From: a virus
DNA: 54,764 bases
Virus record (IMG/VR): IMGVR_UViG_3300020160_000534
Span: 1 to 54,764 of that record
Strand: one strand, 5' to 3'
Part shown: piece by piece, positions 25,305-34,188 of the stretch
Numbering within the stretch: position 1 is the first letter of the stretch
Layout of the letters: every line of letters starts with the position of its first letter
The notes under the pieces: generated by a model
What the model was told of the DNA's origin: nothing
The model's database searches: none
What the model saw: the letters and a program-made list of their open reading frames with translations, nothing else
Position numbers and translations under genes: made by a program

Positions 25305-25601
25305 TTACTCTACGTTCGTTTTTGCAGATCCATCTTTTACTTTATCACCACAAGAAATTGAATCCCCAATTCTTGCTGCAGCCTTACCTTCAAAGAATGT
25401 TTTAGATGCACCAGAATTTATATTTCTAGCAGTAATAGGATGTATACTACTTCCCACCTGCTGTTGTGTGAATTTAGAACCAACTAGTCCTATAGCACCC
25501 TCTGCTACAAAACTTTTAGTACATACTTCACTAGTCAATGCATTTGCAGGTAAACCACAAGATGCATCTGACATAGCTCCCTTATACGTTACCTTAGCCA
25601 T
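25305..25601 (-). CDS. PAAR-type spike tip (gp5.4-like)
   Basis: 98 residues, essentially the length of T4 gp5.4 (97). It shows the PAAR pattern: a repeated small-residue scaffold with the C-terminal element KAAARIGDSISCGDKVKDGS. Candidate metal ligands are His54 and cysteines 15, 27 and 84. PAAR proteins cap and sharpen the central spike. Its ATG overlaps the gp5 stop as TAATG, placing it directly after the spike gene it would cap. High confidence for a spike-tip role. Confidence 0.85.
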   Translation of the reverse strand: MAKVTYKGAMSDASCGLPANALTSEVCTKSFVAEGAIGLVGSKFTQQQVGSSIHPITARNINSGASKTFFEGKAAARIGDSISCGDKVKDGSAKTNVE

Positions 25602-28600
25602 TATGCTTTATTCTTTGGAGGTATTGGATTAATTAAGACGAATCCCTCAGGTATCCCTTTAGCATTTCTCTTATAAGTTGCGTCATTTACCATAGTGAAT
25701 GCCATCTTACGATTACCGCCTGCTGGTGATCCTGGAGCCTTATAACTTGAATGGATCCATACTGAAGTGGGATTTCTATATTCTAAAATCATCTGATCAT
25801 ATGTGACAATTGGTTCCATCTTTTGGACAAGATCATATGTTTTATTACTCACATCTGCACCCAGTAAACAAACATCAAAACAATGTCCCTTACAATGATC
25901 CGATGTTGCGCTCTCATAACTAACAACACCCTTTAATCTATAACCAGAAGAAATAGTCCACTGTTTCTTGTATCCACTTATACCATTCGGAAGAACAGCT
26001 AGATAATTTTCAAGTAGATTCTGGGCACTCATCGCTAAATTACAAACAATTTCTTGAACAGTATATAATCTTAATGGTGTATTAGCTGTTGGTTGGAGCA
26101 TTTGATCAACAAGTTTATGTTTTCCATTAACACCACCATCCATTAACATACCCAACGTGAAATTCTTGGATATCGTATAATCATTAGTGAAATTTTTAGT
26201 AGTATAGATTATCTTACAATCAGCAGCAACTGGTTTAGATTGTGCTCCACCAGTCGGGGTTGGTGCTTCTTCTGTTGCTGCAGGTGCTGGTGCATTAGGC
26301 TCACCTTTTTGTGTTTGTATTTGTGATTGCTTACGACCTTCTGGTGTATTATAATCTTCTGGGGTTTCTACTGCAGCCTGTTGTTCAAGTTCTCTTTCTG
26401 GAGGAATTAAATAAGGAATAGTTGGATTTAAAGGTTGTCCTACTGGTGGCGGTGTACCTGCTACAGTAGAAGGTGCAGTCGCACTAACACCAAAGTTACC
26501 TCGACTGTAATTAACATTCATAACACCAGAAGAATTAATATCAACAGTGCCACTAGAACCGATCTTCATCGCACTATCAGCTAACTGATTAATATTTGCA
26601 GCTTGAACATTAAAATCACCAACTGCCTTGATATTAAAATGACCCCCAACTGCAATATCTACATCATTAGCAACTGCAAGTGATACATTATTTCCAACTC
26701 GAACATTTGCATTAGAAGAGACTTCAATGTTTGCATCTGATCTACAGAATATGTTTGCATTTCCATCAGCAGTTAGATTGTATTCACCAGCCACATGTAT
26801 AGAACCATTTCTTTCCATTATTGTGAAATTATCACCAATAATGTAATTTACCTGAGTTCCATTTGGATCAATCTCAGTGAATGTACCAGAGCGATGATAC
26901 GTATGTATTCTCTCATGGCCAGGACTATCATCAAATTCTTGAATGTGACCAGACTCAGTTTCCATAACTTTATTGAAAGGATATTTTGAACCAAAGCCAT
27001 TATTTGGTTGATCCCATGATCCTTGATCTACTGCTTTGGGCACACCCTTTTTTATATTAGAATCTTTTTTCTCTATAACAGTTCCTGTAACTATACCACG
27101 TGCCAGACGATTTGTGTCTGGTTCGTTAAGATATGATTTTAAAGGATACTTATTATTTGGATCTCTAAATCCAGTATTATCTGAACCTCGTTTTTTAGAT
27201 TCTGCTGATGGTCCAGGAGTTGGAGAAGATCCATCTTTTGGTGGTTCTGCTGCCTTTGTTCCTGCGTCTTTTTCTACTACACCACCAGCCACTTCTCCAT
27301 AAAAATATTCATAATATGATAATTTACGTGCAGCAATATCTGGTGAGTTAACACCAACTGCTTTTTTAGCAGCATAAAAATATCCAGGATGATCTGTTGT
27401 TTTTGCAGAAGATGGTACTCTGTCTTTAATATAGAGAGCAGCAACTAAAGCAGATGTATTAATATCAGTATCAAGTGAATCAGGATTATTAATAAGATCT
27501 AAATTTAGACCCATCTTGTTTGACATGTCCTGATACTTTTTATAGTTTGCTTTACCAGTCAACTGAATAAATCCACGACCGAAATACTTACCACCATCTT
27601 CATCTGTTTGATTACCAAGAAAGTTTTTACCACGTGTAGTTGGTCCATAAACCCAAGAGAAAAATTGTGCTCTAGTCATTCCCTTTTTTGATGCCTGTGA
27701 ATATTGCTCAGCAGTAGCATCAGTCGCAAAGGAAAATATCTGTTTCAGACGATCTTTACTGTAATTATAACTTTCTAATTGTGGGATCCAACCAGACTCA
27801 CCACCAGCAATACCAAGTAGCGCACATTTTTGTTCTCTGGTAGTTAATCCAACTTTATCGCAAGCAGCAATAAGTGCTTTAATACCTTCCTCCGCTTTAG
27901 CTGGATTTAGAGATGCACCTTTTGGTGGTTTTGTTGGTATTGCAAGATTAGTTTTTGTTGGTTGGACTGGAGACTCCCCAACTGTGATTGGTGTTCCATC
28001 CCCAGAGGTAACTGGTTTTCCTGAACTATCTGTCAAATAATTTTGTGCTTTACTTGCATTAACTTCTGCAAGATTAGTGGGTGCATCTTTAAATGTTATG
28101 ATATTTTCGCCATAACCCGCAACTTCATTATTGATAGTTATCTGAGTGCCACTATCTACACTAACAATGAATGTATCTTCAGGCAACTGAAAGCCAATAA
28201 CTTTCATATTGGCTTTCAAATCTTTAGTTAGATCAGTTCTTCCTGTCGCTTTGTCTACAAATGTTAATTTCTTACCATTAACTGGACCAACAATAGTTCT
28301 CAACTCTATTTTAGAAACTTCTGAACTATCTTCTACGGGACTAGAATTATCATCATCATCAATAGCAGTTGGTGCTTGTGGTATACCACCAATAGTACCA
28401 AGTATAATTGGCTGTTGTTGATCTTCATCAGCAAACATAATAATAACAGTAGTGCCTTCAACTGGACCAACTGGAGTATAACCAATACCATTCATTGCAG
28501 CAGAACCAATTTGTTGTACTGGAAGTGCCCATGGTAATTCATTAGTTGGTAATTGAGTTTTATCATGGGTATGTAACCCCACAATACGAACCTGACAACG

Positions 28601-28651
28601 ACCAAGTTGAAGTGGATCTGATCTGTTTTCTACAATACCTGAATAAAACAT
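25601..28651 (-). CDS. gp5: gp5-like central spike with GH19 and M15 domains
   Basis: 1016 residues; T4 gp5 has 575. Domains in order are as follows. An OB-fold lies at residues 1-95 (YSGIVENRSDPLQLGRCQVR, PIILGTIGG). A GH19 chitinase/lysozyme-type domain spans about 248-455, with the ALLGIAGGESGW catalytic Glu285 and KYFGRGFIQLTGKANYK. The triple beta-helix spike covers about 565-715 (GHIQEFDDSPG, then short repeats such as NANIFCRSDANIEV). A Pro/Glu/Gln linker follows at about 735-810. A C-terminal M15-type peptidase domain covers about 815-1000, with His919, Asp926 and His967 in SDHCKGHCFDV and WIHSSY as zinc ligands. T4 gp5 has a GH24 lysozyme and no peptidase, so this spike carries two different wall-cutting domains. 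It lies between the gp27-like and PAAR genes. Confidence 0.88.
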   Translation of the reverse strand: MFYSGIVENRSDPLQLGRCQVRIVGLHTHDKTQLPTNELPWALPVQQIGSAAMNGIGYTPVGPVEGTTVIIMFADEDQQQPIILGTIGGIPQAPTAIDDDDNSSPVEDSSEVSKIELRTIVGPVNGKKLTFVDKATGRTDLTKDLKANMKVIGFQLPEDTFIVSVDSGTQITINNEVAGYGENIITFKDAPTNLAEVNASKAQNYLTDSSGKPVTSGDGTPITVGESPVQPTKTNLAIPTKPPKGASLNPAKAEEGIKALIAACDKVGLTTREQKCALLGIAGGESGWIPQLESYNYSKDRLKQIFSFATDATAEQYSQASKKGMTRAQFFSWVYGPTTRGKNFLGNQTDEDGGKYFGRGFIQLTGKANYKKYQDMSNKMGLNLDLINNPDSLDTDINTSALVAALYIKDRVPSSAKTTDHPGYFYAAKKAVGVNSPDIAARKLSYYEYFYGEVAGGVVEKDAGTKAAEPPKDGSSPTPGPSAESKKRGSDNTGFRDPNNKYPLKSYLNEPDTNRLARGIVTGTVIEKKDSNIKKGVPKAVDQGSWDQPNNGFGSKYPFNKVMETESGHIQEFDDSPGHERIHTYHRSGTFTEIDPNGTQVNYIIGDNFTIMERNGSIHVAGEYNLTADGNANIFCRSDANIEVSSNANVRVGNNVSLAVANDVDIAVGGHFNIKAVGDFNVQAANINQLADSAMKIGSSGTVDINSSGVMNVNYSRGNFGVSATAPSTVAGTPPPVGQPLNPTIPYLIPPERELEQQAAVETPEDYNTPEGRKQSQIQTQKGEPNAPAPAATEEAPTPTGGAQSKPVAADCKIIYTTKNFTNDYTISKNFTLGMLMDGGVNGKHKLVDQMLQPTANTPLRLYTVQEIVCNLAMSAQNLLENYLAVLPNGISGYKKQWTISSGYRLKGVVSYESATSDHCKGHCFDVCLLGADVSNKTYDLVQKMEPIVTYDQMILEYRNPTSVWIHSSYKAPGSPAGGNRKMAFTMVNDATYKRNAKGIPEGFVLINPIPPKNKA

Positions 28652-29928
28652 TATTTTTTCGCCTTATCTACACTCATTAACAAACTATCTTTAATCAATT
28701 CCATATGACACTCATGCATTTCTTTATCTACATTATGATTAATAGCAGAAATTATATAAAAACCTGAAAACATTTTATCTTCGATATCTCTATCAGTGCT
28801 TCTTAATGGTTCTACTTTATTCAATCTAACTTCTACTTTTTGACCGACTGTATAATCTAATCGTCCAGGAACAGAAATATGAATCTTATTCGCCTCTGCT
28901 GCTTTCAATAAAGAAATTCTTTGCTGTATTGATTTAAACCCACTAAGATCTCCCGCACCACTAAACCCATCGGTATATCTTGGTACAATCATCATGGAAG
29001 AATTTGTTCTAAAAATAGAATTTAAAGAAGCCACGTTGTATTTGTTGAGATGTTTAGAGGTATCAAATTTATCAAAAATATTATATGTCTTAACTCTATA
29101 AGACTTTTTAGTTAGGTCGTATGAAGTTGCTTTAGAAGCAAACATACCACTTCTTATTCTATCAATATAATCAAACCCTATTGGTATACTTATTAGGTTT
29201 ATTCGTTTGAAATCTTCGGTAACATTTCTAGCATCTTCTCCATTGGGCTTTTTATCACGTGTATATCTGTCATAAGTAAACTTCTGCACCGATTGAGATT
29301 CATACATAGATTCTAAACTAGTGAAATAAAATCCATCTCTATTTTCGAAGAATAAAAAACTTGGAGAGTTATTGTTATTTTCAGCAAACTGTGCAGCATA
29401 ATTGATGGACTTAATAGGAGACCAAAAATTAGATATGAATTTAACTGAACGAGATGATTCTTCTGATATAAATCTTTTAGTAGATTGAAGACCATCAGTT
29501 TTATTTGTTAGTATATCTGCAATAACATCATTAACTTTACCAGTATAAACTCTGCTAATCTTTTTATTTAAATCAACAATGGCTTCCATTGATATAAAAT
29601 GTAACTGATATGTAACAGACTTATCTCCAAGCAATTCTCTATCAGTTAATTTGTAAATATAAAATGTACCTTTAATATTACCCTTGGATAAAGTTGGAGT
29701 ACTAATATCAATTTCTACTTGTTCCTCACCAGTGAATGGTAATAAATTAACATAATCTAATGATTCTTTAAGTACAAGAGAGCCTGTGATAAATGGAGAA
29801 AATAAGTCTTCGAATATTTGGATGTTAATAACCTGCGCAGTGATATTCTGAGAGTTACCAGATCTGGTAACAATCTTAATAGAATTTACGCTTACATCAC
29901 CAGCGAATCTTATTGTTTTGGCTGTCAT
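28651..29928 (-). CDS. gp27: Baseplate hub protein, gp27-like
   Basis: 425 residues (T4 gp27: 391). It has the features of the gp27/gpD hub family: an N-terminal beta domain with FSPFITGSLVLKESLDYVNL and TGEEQVEIDIST, a second sheet with SVTYQLHFISMEAIVDLNKK, and a C-terminal barrel IHISVPGRLDYTVGQKVEVR then SGFYIISAINH. The gp27 trimer is the torus that holds the gp5 spike, and the gene ends exactly where gp5 begins (one-base overlap). The call is based on pattern and position next to gp5. Confidence 0.78.
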   Translation of the reverse strand: MTAKTIRFAGDVSVNSIKIVTRSGNSQNITAQVINIQIFEDLFSPFITGSLVLKESLDYVNLLPFTGEEQVEIDISTPTLSKGNIKGTFYIYKLTDRELLGDKSVTYQLHFISMEAIVDLNKKISRVYTGKVNDVIADILTNKTDGLQSTKRFISEESSRSVKFISNFWSPIKSINYAAQFAENNNNSPSFLFFENRDGFYFTSLESMYESQSVQKFTYDRYTRDKKPNGEDARNVTEDFKRINLISIPIGFDYIDRIRSGMFASKATSYDLTKKSYRVKTYNIFDKFDTSKHLNKYNVASLNSIFRTNSSMMIVPRYTDGFSGAGDLSGFKSIQQRISLLKAAEANKIHISVPGRLDYTVGQKVEVRLNKVEPLRSTDRDIEDKMFSGFYIISAINHNVDKEMHECHMELIKDSLLMSVDKAKK

Positions 29929-30678
29929 TTAAATCAAATCTTTGTAATTCGCCAGAATAGTGCTAATTAAAGAAGGAGAGATTATTTTTATTCTTCTCTT
30001 TCTTTCATTTATTCGTTCTTCATATTCTCTATTAGATACTGAAACACCACCCATAACTACATGTCCATTCGCATCTTCATAATGACGAATGCTATTTGCA
30101 GTGGCTCCATATTTTGAATCTACATATTCTTGAAGAGCACTATACGTCAGTGGCCAGTCAGCCAAATAATCATAACGATTATTTGCTAACATTATAACCC
30201 AATGGTATTCTGGACTACCGTATATTTTCTCAGCAAGAATTTCTGGAGTATCTCCATCTTTAATATCATATGAGTCATATGTGGTTACATTAGATAGAAT
30301 TTCTTTTCTAAAACGAATATTTGTAGTAATATCCGTCATAGCAATAAGTTTATGAAATTTTCTAGTAATACCATATGGATTAGAAATTGTTACATCTGGT
30401 ATAGTTGTATATCCAGTTCCTGGATTTGTTACAACTATAGATGATACTTGACCACCAATAACTACTACTCTACCAGTTGCAGAAACACCAGATTCACCAT
30501 TGTCAGGTGGTCCAAATATACAAGTTGCCGAATTATATCCAGAACCCACGTTTGTTACAGTAACCGCATTAACACCACCACCAGCTAAATCACAGACTGC
30601 GTATGCCTGAGTACCACTACCAGACTTTGCTTCTATGTCAAAATCATATAATATTTTTTGAAAATTTTCGAAGTACAT
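29929..30678 (-). CDS. gp53: Baseplate wedge protein gp53 with GxGY insertion
   Basis: 249 residues (T4 gp53: 196). The conserved gp53 core is the LysM-like part DTPEILAEKIYGSPEYHWVI then MLANNRYDYLADWPLTY (about residues 140-180). The C-terminal SNREYEERINERKRRIKIIS helix follows. Residues about 25-105 are an extra all-beta segment with TNVGSGYNSATCIFG and TNPGTGYTTIPDVTIS, the same GxGY unit that fills the insertions of gp8 here. gp53 clamps adjacent wedges with gp25 and gp6. It lies directly downstream of gp48. Confidence 0.85.
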   Translation of the reverse strand: MYFENFQKILYDFDIEAKSGSGTQAYAVCDLAGGGVNAVTVTNVGSGYNSATCIFGPPDNGESGVSATGRVVVIGGQVSSIVVTNPGTGYTTIPDVTISNPYGITRKFHKLIAMTDITTNIRFRKEILSNVTTYDSYDIKDGDTPEILAEKIYGSPEYHWVIMLANNRYDYLADWPLTYSALQEYVDSKYGATANSIRHYEDANGHVVMGGVSVSNREYEERINERKRRIKIISPSLISTILANYKDLI

Positions 30679-31880
30679 TATAGACCTGCCTTAATCTTAT
30701 CTTTTGTCAACAGAGCCAATTCTCTAAATGCTAAAGTAACATTAATTTGTGTTGGCATACCATCAGCAAATGTAGTAAATTGTCCATTGGGAGTATAATC
30801 AATATCTAAATCTGTAAGAACGCATGATGTATGACGATGCAGATTTAAATTCTCTTCTCCACCTTGATAGTAAAAAATATCAAATTCAGAAGGATATAGA
30901 TAAACAAAGTTGTTATCATCTTTAAATTCTGGATGCATATGAAACTTGAATTCCTCAATGATCCTTAGTACATTCTGTGCTTCGCTATAATCTCTTGGAA
31001 AGAATTGATATTCAAAAGAGAACGATCTAAAATCAACACCCTTAAATACTTGTTCTTTCTTAGGATTTGCTGCCATACCAAGCATCTGTGAATTTGCTTC
31101 GGCATTTGGTCCTTTTGATAATGCTAGGTTTGTGATAACTGCCTGAGCCACACCAGTAACATTACTTTCCTTACTAGATTTCCCTAGAGCATTCATAATA
31201 GCATCGGCAGTTTCTCCACCAAGTGCCTTTACCATACCAAGACCAGCAGTGTCAGTAGAGTCATATGTAACTCCATACTTTATACCTAACTTATTTGGTA
31301 TATGTAAAGCGATAGCAGTCTTTAATCTTTTCTGAGATCTTAATTGATCAGTAGTCATCGTAGATGCTACTGCGATACCAACAGTTCCAATATTCGCTAC
31401 AGCTGCACCTTTAGCTGCATTACCAACCCCCTCAGCAGCACTTTTAGCTGGACCAAATCCAATAGTTCCACCTGCAATACCAGTGATAGTATTAACCCCA
31501 GCATTCGCCCCGATAAGACTCTTTTGATCCCAATTCATGGCACGATTATCTCCAACATCTCTAGTTGGGAAATCATCTACCGTATCTGCTTTGTATTTTG
31601 ATATTAACTTCGAATCTTCTGCTACGTTAATATAAAAAATAACATAGTTACCACCATACCTAAAATCAGTAGTTAAATCATCAGGATACTGATAGTTACC
31701 GATGTCATACTTACCACTGTCTTTACCAAATTGTTCAAATTTGGTTGCTTGTTTCTCTGGATAAGTTTCTCTTTTAGAAACAGGTGCAGCACGTGTTTGC
31801 GCTACAACCTCTGCCTGATTATCAGGTGTTTCTACTGGCTGATCTTCTGGTTCGCCATCGTCGTTATATTGTAGTGCCAT
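30678..31880 (-). CDS. gp48: Tail-tube cap/baseplate protein gp48-like
   Basis: 400 residues (T4 gp48: 364). The N-terminal 70 residues are acidic and disordered-looking. Residues about 115-175 are glycine/alanine-rich and weakly hydrophobic (NTITGIAGGTIGFGPAKSAA), a feature of gp48 that may contact the tape measure inside the tube. The C-terminus, with FRSFSFEYQFFPRDYSEA, then ILRIIEEFKFHMHPEF, and TDLDIDYTPNGQ, is the tube-like fold of the gp48/gp54 pair. It starts the minus-strand structural operon at the divergent promoter region. The gp54 candidate lies on the other side at 32980. Confidence 0.78.
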   Translation of the reverse strand: MALQYNDDGEPEDQPVETPDNQAEVVAQTRAAPVSKRETYPEKQATKFEQFGKDSGKYDIGNYQYPDDLTTDFRYGGNYVIFYINVAEDSKLISKYKADTVDDFPTRDVGDNRAMNWDQKSLIGANAGVNTITGIAGGTIGFGPAKSAAEGVGNAAKGAAVANIGTVGIAVASTMTTDQLRSQKRLKTAIALHIPNKLGIKYGVTYDSTDTAGLGMVKALGGETADAIMNALGKSSKESNVTGVAQAVITNLALSKGPNAEANSQMLGMAANPKKEQVFKGVDFRSFSFEYQFFPRDYSEAQNVLRIIEEFKFHMHPEFKDDNNFVYLYPSEFDIFYYQGGEENLNLHRHTSCVLTDLDIDYTPNGQFTTFADGMPTQINVTLAFRELALLTKDKIKAGL

Positions 31881-31889
31881 TTGGTTTCT

Positions 31890-31932
31890 CTAAATAAAGG
31901 GGATGTTATTTATTTCTAATTAGTTATTTATG
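31890..31932. promoter_or_regulatory. Divergent late promoters between gp48 and gp4
   Basis: The 49-bp gap between two diverging structural operons holds late-type boxes in both directions. Plus strand: CTAAATAA at 31890-31897, 32 bases before the gp4 ATG. Minus strand: CATAAATA at 31932-31925, and a second AATAAATA at about 31914-31907, 27-45 bases before the gp48 ATG. No sigma70-like pair was seen here. This is the switch point of the structural region. Confidence 0.6.
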
Positions 31933-32367
31933 TTCCATAAAAGATCGTTCAAGCCAGTTTTTGCAGAAAAATATGCAGGGGATCCTACAAATATAATTAT
32001 GAGATCTAGCTGGGAAACACGCTTTGCCATGTGGTGCGATAAGAACCCTAGTGTTATTAAATGGAGTTCAGAAGAAACTGTTGTTCCATATCGTTGTCCA
32101 ACAGATAACCTGATCCATCGTTACTTTGTAGATTTTAAAATACAGGTTAATTCTAATGATGGTAAGTTAAAAACATACTTAATTGAAGTTAAGCCAGAGA
32201 AACAAACCAATCCTCCACAATATCCTGGAAAACAAACCCAGCGTTATCTACAAGAATCGTTTATGTATATAAAAAATCAAGCAAAATGGGCTGCTGCAAG
32301 AGCATACGCTAAAGATCGTGGATGGGAATTTAAAATAATAACAGAACACGAACTTGGTTTGAAGTAA
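31930..32367 (+). CDS. gp4: Head completion protein gp4
   Basis: 145 residues (T4 gp4: about 150). The pattern MRSSWETRFAMWCDKNPSVI then KWSSEETVVPY, followed by HRYFVDFKI and TYLIEVKPEKQ, is that of the gp4/gp50 head-completion family, which has a nuclease-like fold. The D and ExK spacing (FVDFKI...LIEVKP) resembles a PD-(D/E)XK active site. gp4 acts on filled heads before tail joining. It is the first gene of the plus-strand operon. Confidence 0.88.
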   Translation: MFHKRSFKPVFAEKYAGDPTNIIMRSSWETRFAMWCDKNPSVIKWSSEETVVPYRCPTDNLIHRYFVDFKIQVNSNDGKLKTYLIEVKPEKQTNPPQYPGKQTQRYLQESFMYIKNQAKWAAARAYAKDRGWEFKIITEHELGLK

Positions 32368-32368
32368 C

Positions 32369-32376
32369 CTAAATAA
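32369..32376 (+). promoter_or_regulatory. Late box four bases before the 32381 start
   Basis: CTAAATAA (32369-32376) follows the gp4 stop directly and is four bases from the next ATG. The junction TAA-CCTAAATAA-N4-ATGGC is almost identical to the PAAR/gp25 junction on the other strand. No clear SD is present, consistent with a leaderless or readthrough start. Confidence 0.45.
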
Positions 32377-32380
32377 CATT

Positions 32381-32980
32381 ATGGCTAAAAAACCAATGCA
32401 AGACGTATTTGAACGTAATCAGTACGATCTATTAACATCAGTTAAACGATCTACTAGTTGGTTCAACAAACAGGTGAGTTCTCTCGCCCAGCAAAACATC
32501 ACTCCAAATCAAGTGATAAAGGGTGATCCTTCACAGAATACAACTACTATACAACCTGGAAGTTTGTATATGTATGCTTATGATCCAAAAACAAAAGAGG
32601 ATCTACCTTACTATGATAGATTCCCTTTAGTATTTCCATTTAGAAAAACTGCAGATGGATTCTATGGTCTTAATATGCACTATCTTCCATACGACCTTCG
32701 AATCTATTTATTAGACGCTCTGCTAACCTTTAAGAATAATAGTCGTTGGGATGAAACTACAAAGTTGAAATATTCATGGGCTCTTATAGATGGAGTTTCG
32801 AAATACAAAGCAGCCCAACCATGTGTTAAACAATATTTGAATGGTCATGTAAGAAGCCAATTTAGAAGAGTTAGTTCTGCTGACTGGGCGACTGCTATGT
32901 TGCTTCCTGTAGAACGATTTGTTGGCGCATCTAAACAACAAGTCTGGTCTGACTCCAGAAAGAAAATAAGAAAACTATAA
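32381..32980 (+). CDS. Conserved T4-like structural-region protein
   Basis: 199 residues, no membrane segment. Conserved-looking blocks are QDVFERNQYDLLTSVKRSTS, GSLYMYAYDPKTKEDLPYYD, YGLNMHYLPYDLRIYLLDAL and VKQYLNGHVRSQFRRVS. A protein of this type sits near gp4 in many marine T4-like phages and is usually left unnamed. In T4 itself the neighbour of gp4 is gp2, the DNA end protector, but I see no convincing match to it. It shares one base with the gp54 start (TAATGG). Function unknown; head or tail assembly is likely from context. Confidence 0.6.
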   Translation: MAKKPMQDVFERNQYDLLTSVKRSTSWFNKQVSSLAQQNITPNQVIKGDPSQNTTTIQPGSLYMYAYDPKTKEDLPYYDRFPLVFPFRKTADGFYGLNMHYLPYDLRIYLLDALLTFKNNSRWDETTKLKYSWALIDGVSKYKAAQPCVKQYLNGHVRSQFRRVSSADWATAMLLPVERFVGASKQQVWSDSRKKIRKL

Positions 32981-33708
32981 TGGCTGATCTAAACGAATTC
33001 GTTGCTCAAATAAAAAGAGGTGGATTATCTAGAACTAATAGATTCCATGTTATGTTCCAACCACCTTTTCTGGATCCAGAAGTGATAGGATTAGTTGGAT
33101 TGTTGTGCGACCAAGTACAACTTCCAGGTACTAATTATTCAACAACGCAGAATAGATCATTCGGTGAGTTTAGAGAAACACCGTATGAAAGACTGTACGA
33201 ACCAATATCAATGTCATTTTATGTAGACAGAGCAATGGCAGTTAAAGAACTGTTTGATACATGGACAATCTCTATTCAAAATCCAGATACTCGTCTGTTC
33301 AGCTACTACAAAGAATACATTACAGACATTACAGTATTTGTGGAAGATCTAGAAAATAATGTTAGATATAAAGTCACTATGTTTGAAGCATATCCAAAAA
33401 GTGTGGGTGCCATACAATTAGATACAACTTCAAAAGATGTCATGAAGATGTCAGTGAACTTTGTCTACAAATATTATATTACGGAAAGAGTTGCAGATGG
33501 ATTTAAATTATCTGATGAACATATATCCCAGACTTATGGGGTAATTCCAGATTCAGCGAGCAGATATAGTCCAGACTTCACAACAACTGTTGATTCAATT
33601 AGTCCAAAACAACAAAATACATTAGTGGACAAATTGAAGAATTTTGCTATAGGGGCGATTGGCGCAAAATTAGTTACAAAAATACCAAGTCTTTTAAGAA
33701 GACGATAA
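32980..33708 (+). CDS. gp54: Baseplate tail-tube initiator gp54-like
   Basis: 242 residues (T4 gp54: 320). It starts LNEFVAQIKRGGLSRTNRFH, comparable to LEEFNNQAINADFQRNNMFS of T4 gp54. A tube-fold core follows: YERLYEPISMSFYVDRAMAV, FDTWTISIQNPDTRLFSYY, and MFEAYPKSVGAIQLDTTSKD. The C-terminus ends basic (PSLLRRR). gp54 sits on gp48 and starts polymerisation of the gp19 tube, whose fold it shares. A gp19-type tube protein is the alternative, but the length and start favour gp54. Confidence 0.72.
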   Translation: MADLNEFVAQIKRGGLSRTNRFHVMFQPPFLDPEVIGLVGLLCDQVQLPGTNYSTTQNRSFGEFRETPYERLYEPISMSFYVDRAMAVKELFDTWTISIQNPDTRLFSYYKEYITDITVFVEDLENNVRYKVTMFEAYPKSVGAIQLDTTSKDVMKMSVNFVYKYYITERVADGFKLSDEHISQTYGVIPDSASRYSPDFTTTVDSISPKQQNTLVDKLKNFAIGAIGAKLVTKIPSLLRRR

Positions 33709-33718
33709 GGAGATAAAG

Positions 33719-34183
33719 ATGGCTGAAGAAATTACAGAAGTTAAAGAAGTTAAAAAAGATGAAGACTGGATGCAGAAAAAGTGGCGTCCAGCTATGGGAT
33801 GGATGTATATGATCGTGTGTTTCTTTGATATGGTTATCTTTCCAGTTTTATGGGCACTGATTCAAACTATCCAGCATCAACAATTGGTTCAATGGAATCC
33901 ACTAACACTTCAAGGTGCTGGTTTATTCCATATCGCAATGGGTGCAGTATTAGGTATCGCAGCATTCGGAAGAACTCAAGAAAAACTTGCAGGAAGCGCA
34001 ACAAATGCCCCAACTACCACACCAACAGCGTCAACCTTCCCAGTTGGCATGCCAACAACATCTAGCGTACCTGCGCCAGCATTCCCTGCTCCAAAACCAT
34101 TCACTCCAGCAACAGCAGGGATTGATACGTTTGGTGCAGGATTTCCAGGCGATCCACCAACAAGAAACACTAGAAACGACTAA
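33719..34183 (+). CDS. Holin-like membrane protein
   Basis: 154 residues with two clear hydrophobic segments (about residues 28-50, MGWMYMIVCFFDMVIFPVLW, and about 66-84, GAGLFHIAMGAVLGIAAFG). The acidic/basic lead ends in KKWRPAMGW. The RPxMGWxY motif is the hallmark of the GTA-type 3TM holin superfamily. The last 60 residues are Pro/Thr/Ala-rich and probably disordered. RBS AGGAGATAAAG lies just upstream. A holin would release the endolysin encoded at 46465; the location inside the tail-assembly operon implies late expression. Confidence 0.65.
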   Translation: MAEEITEVKEVKKDEDWMQKKWRPAMGWMYMIVCFFDMVIFPVLWALIQTIQHQQLVQWNPLTLQGAGLFHIAMGAVLGIAAFGRTQEKLAGSATNAPTTTPTASTFPVGMPTTSSVPAPAFPAPKPFTPATAGIDTFGAGFPGDPPTRNTRND

Positions 34184-34188
34184 TAAAT

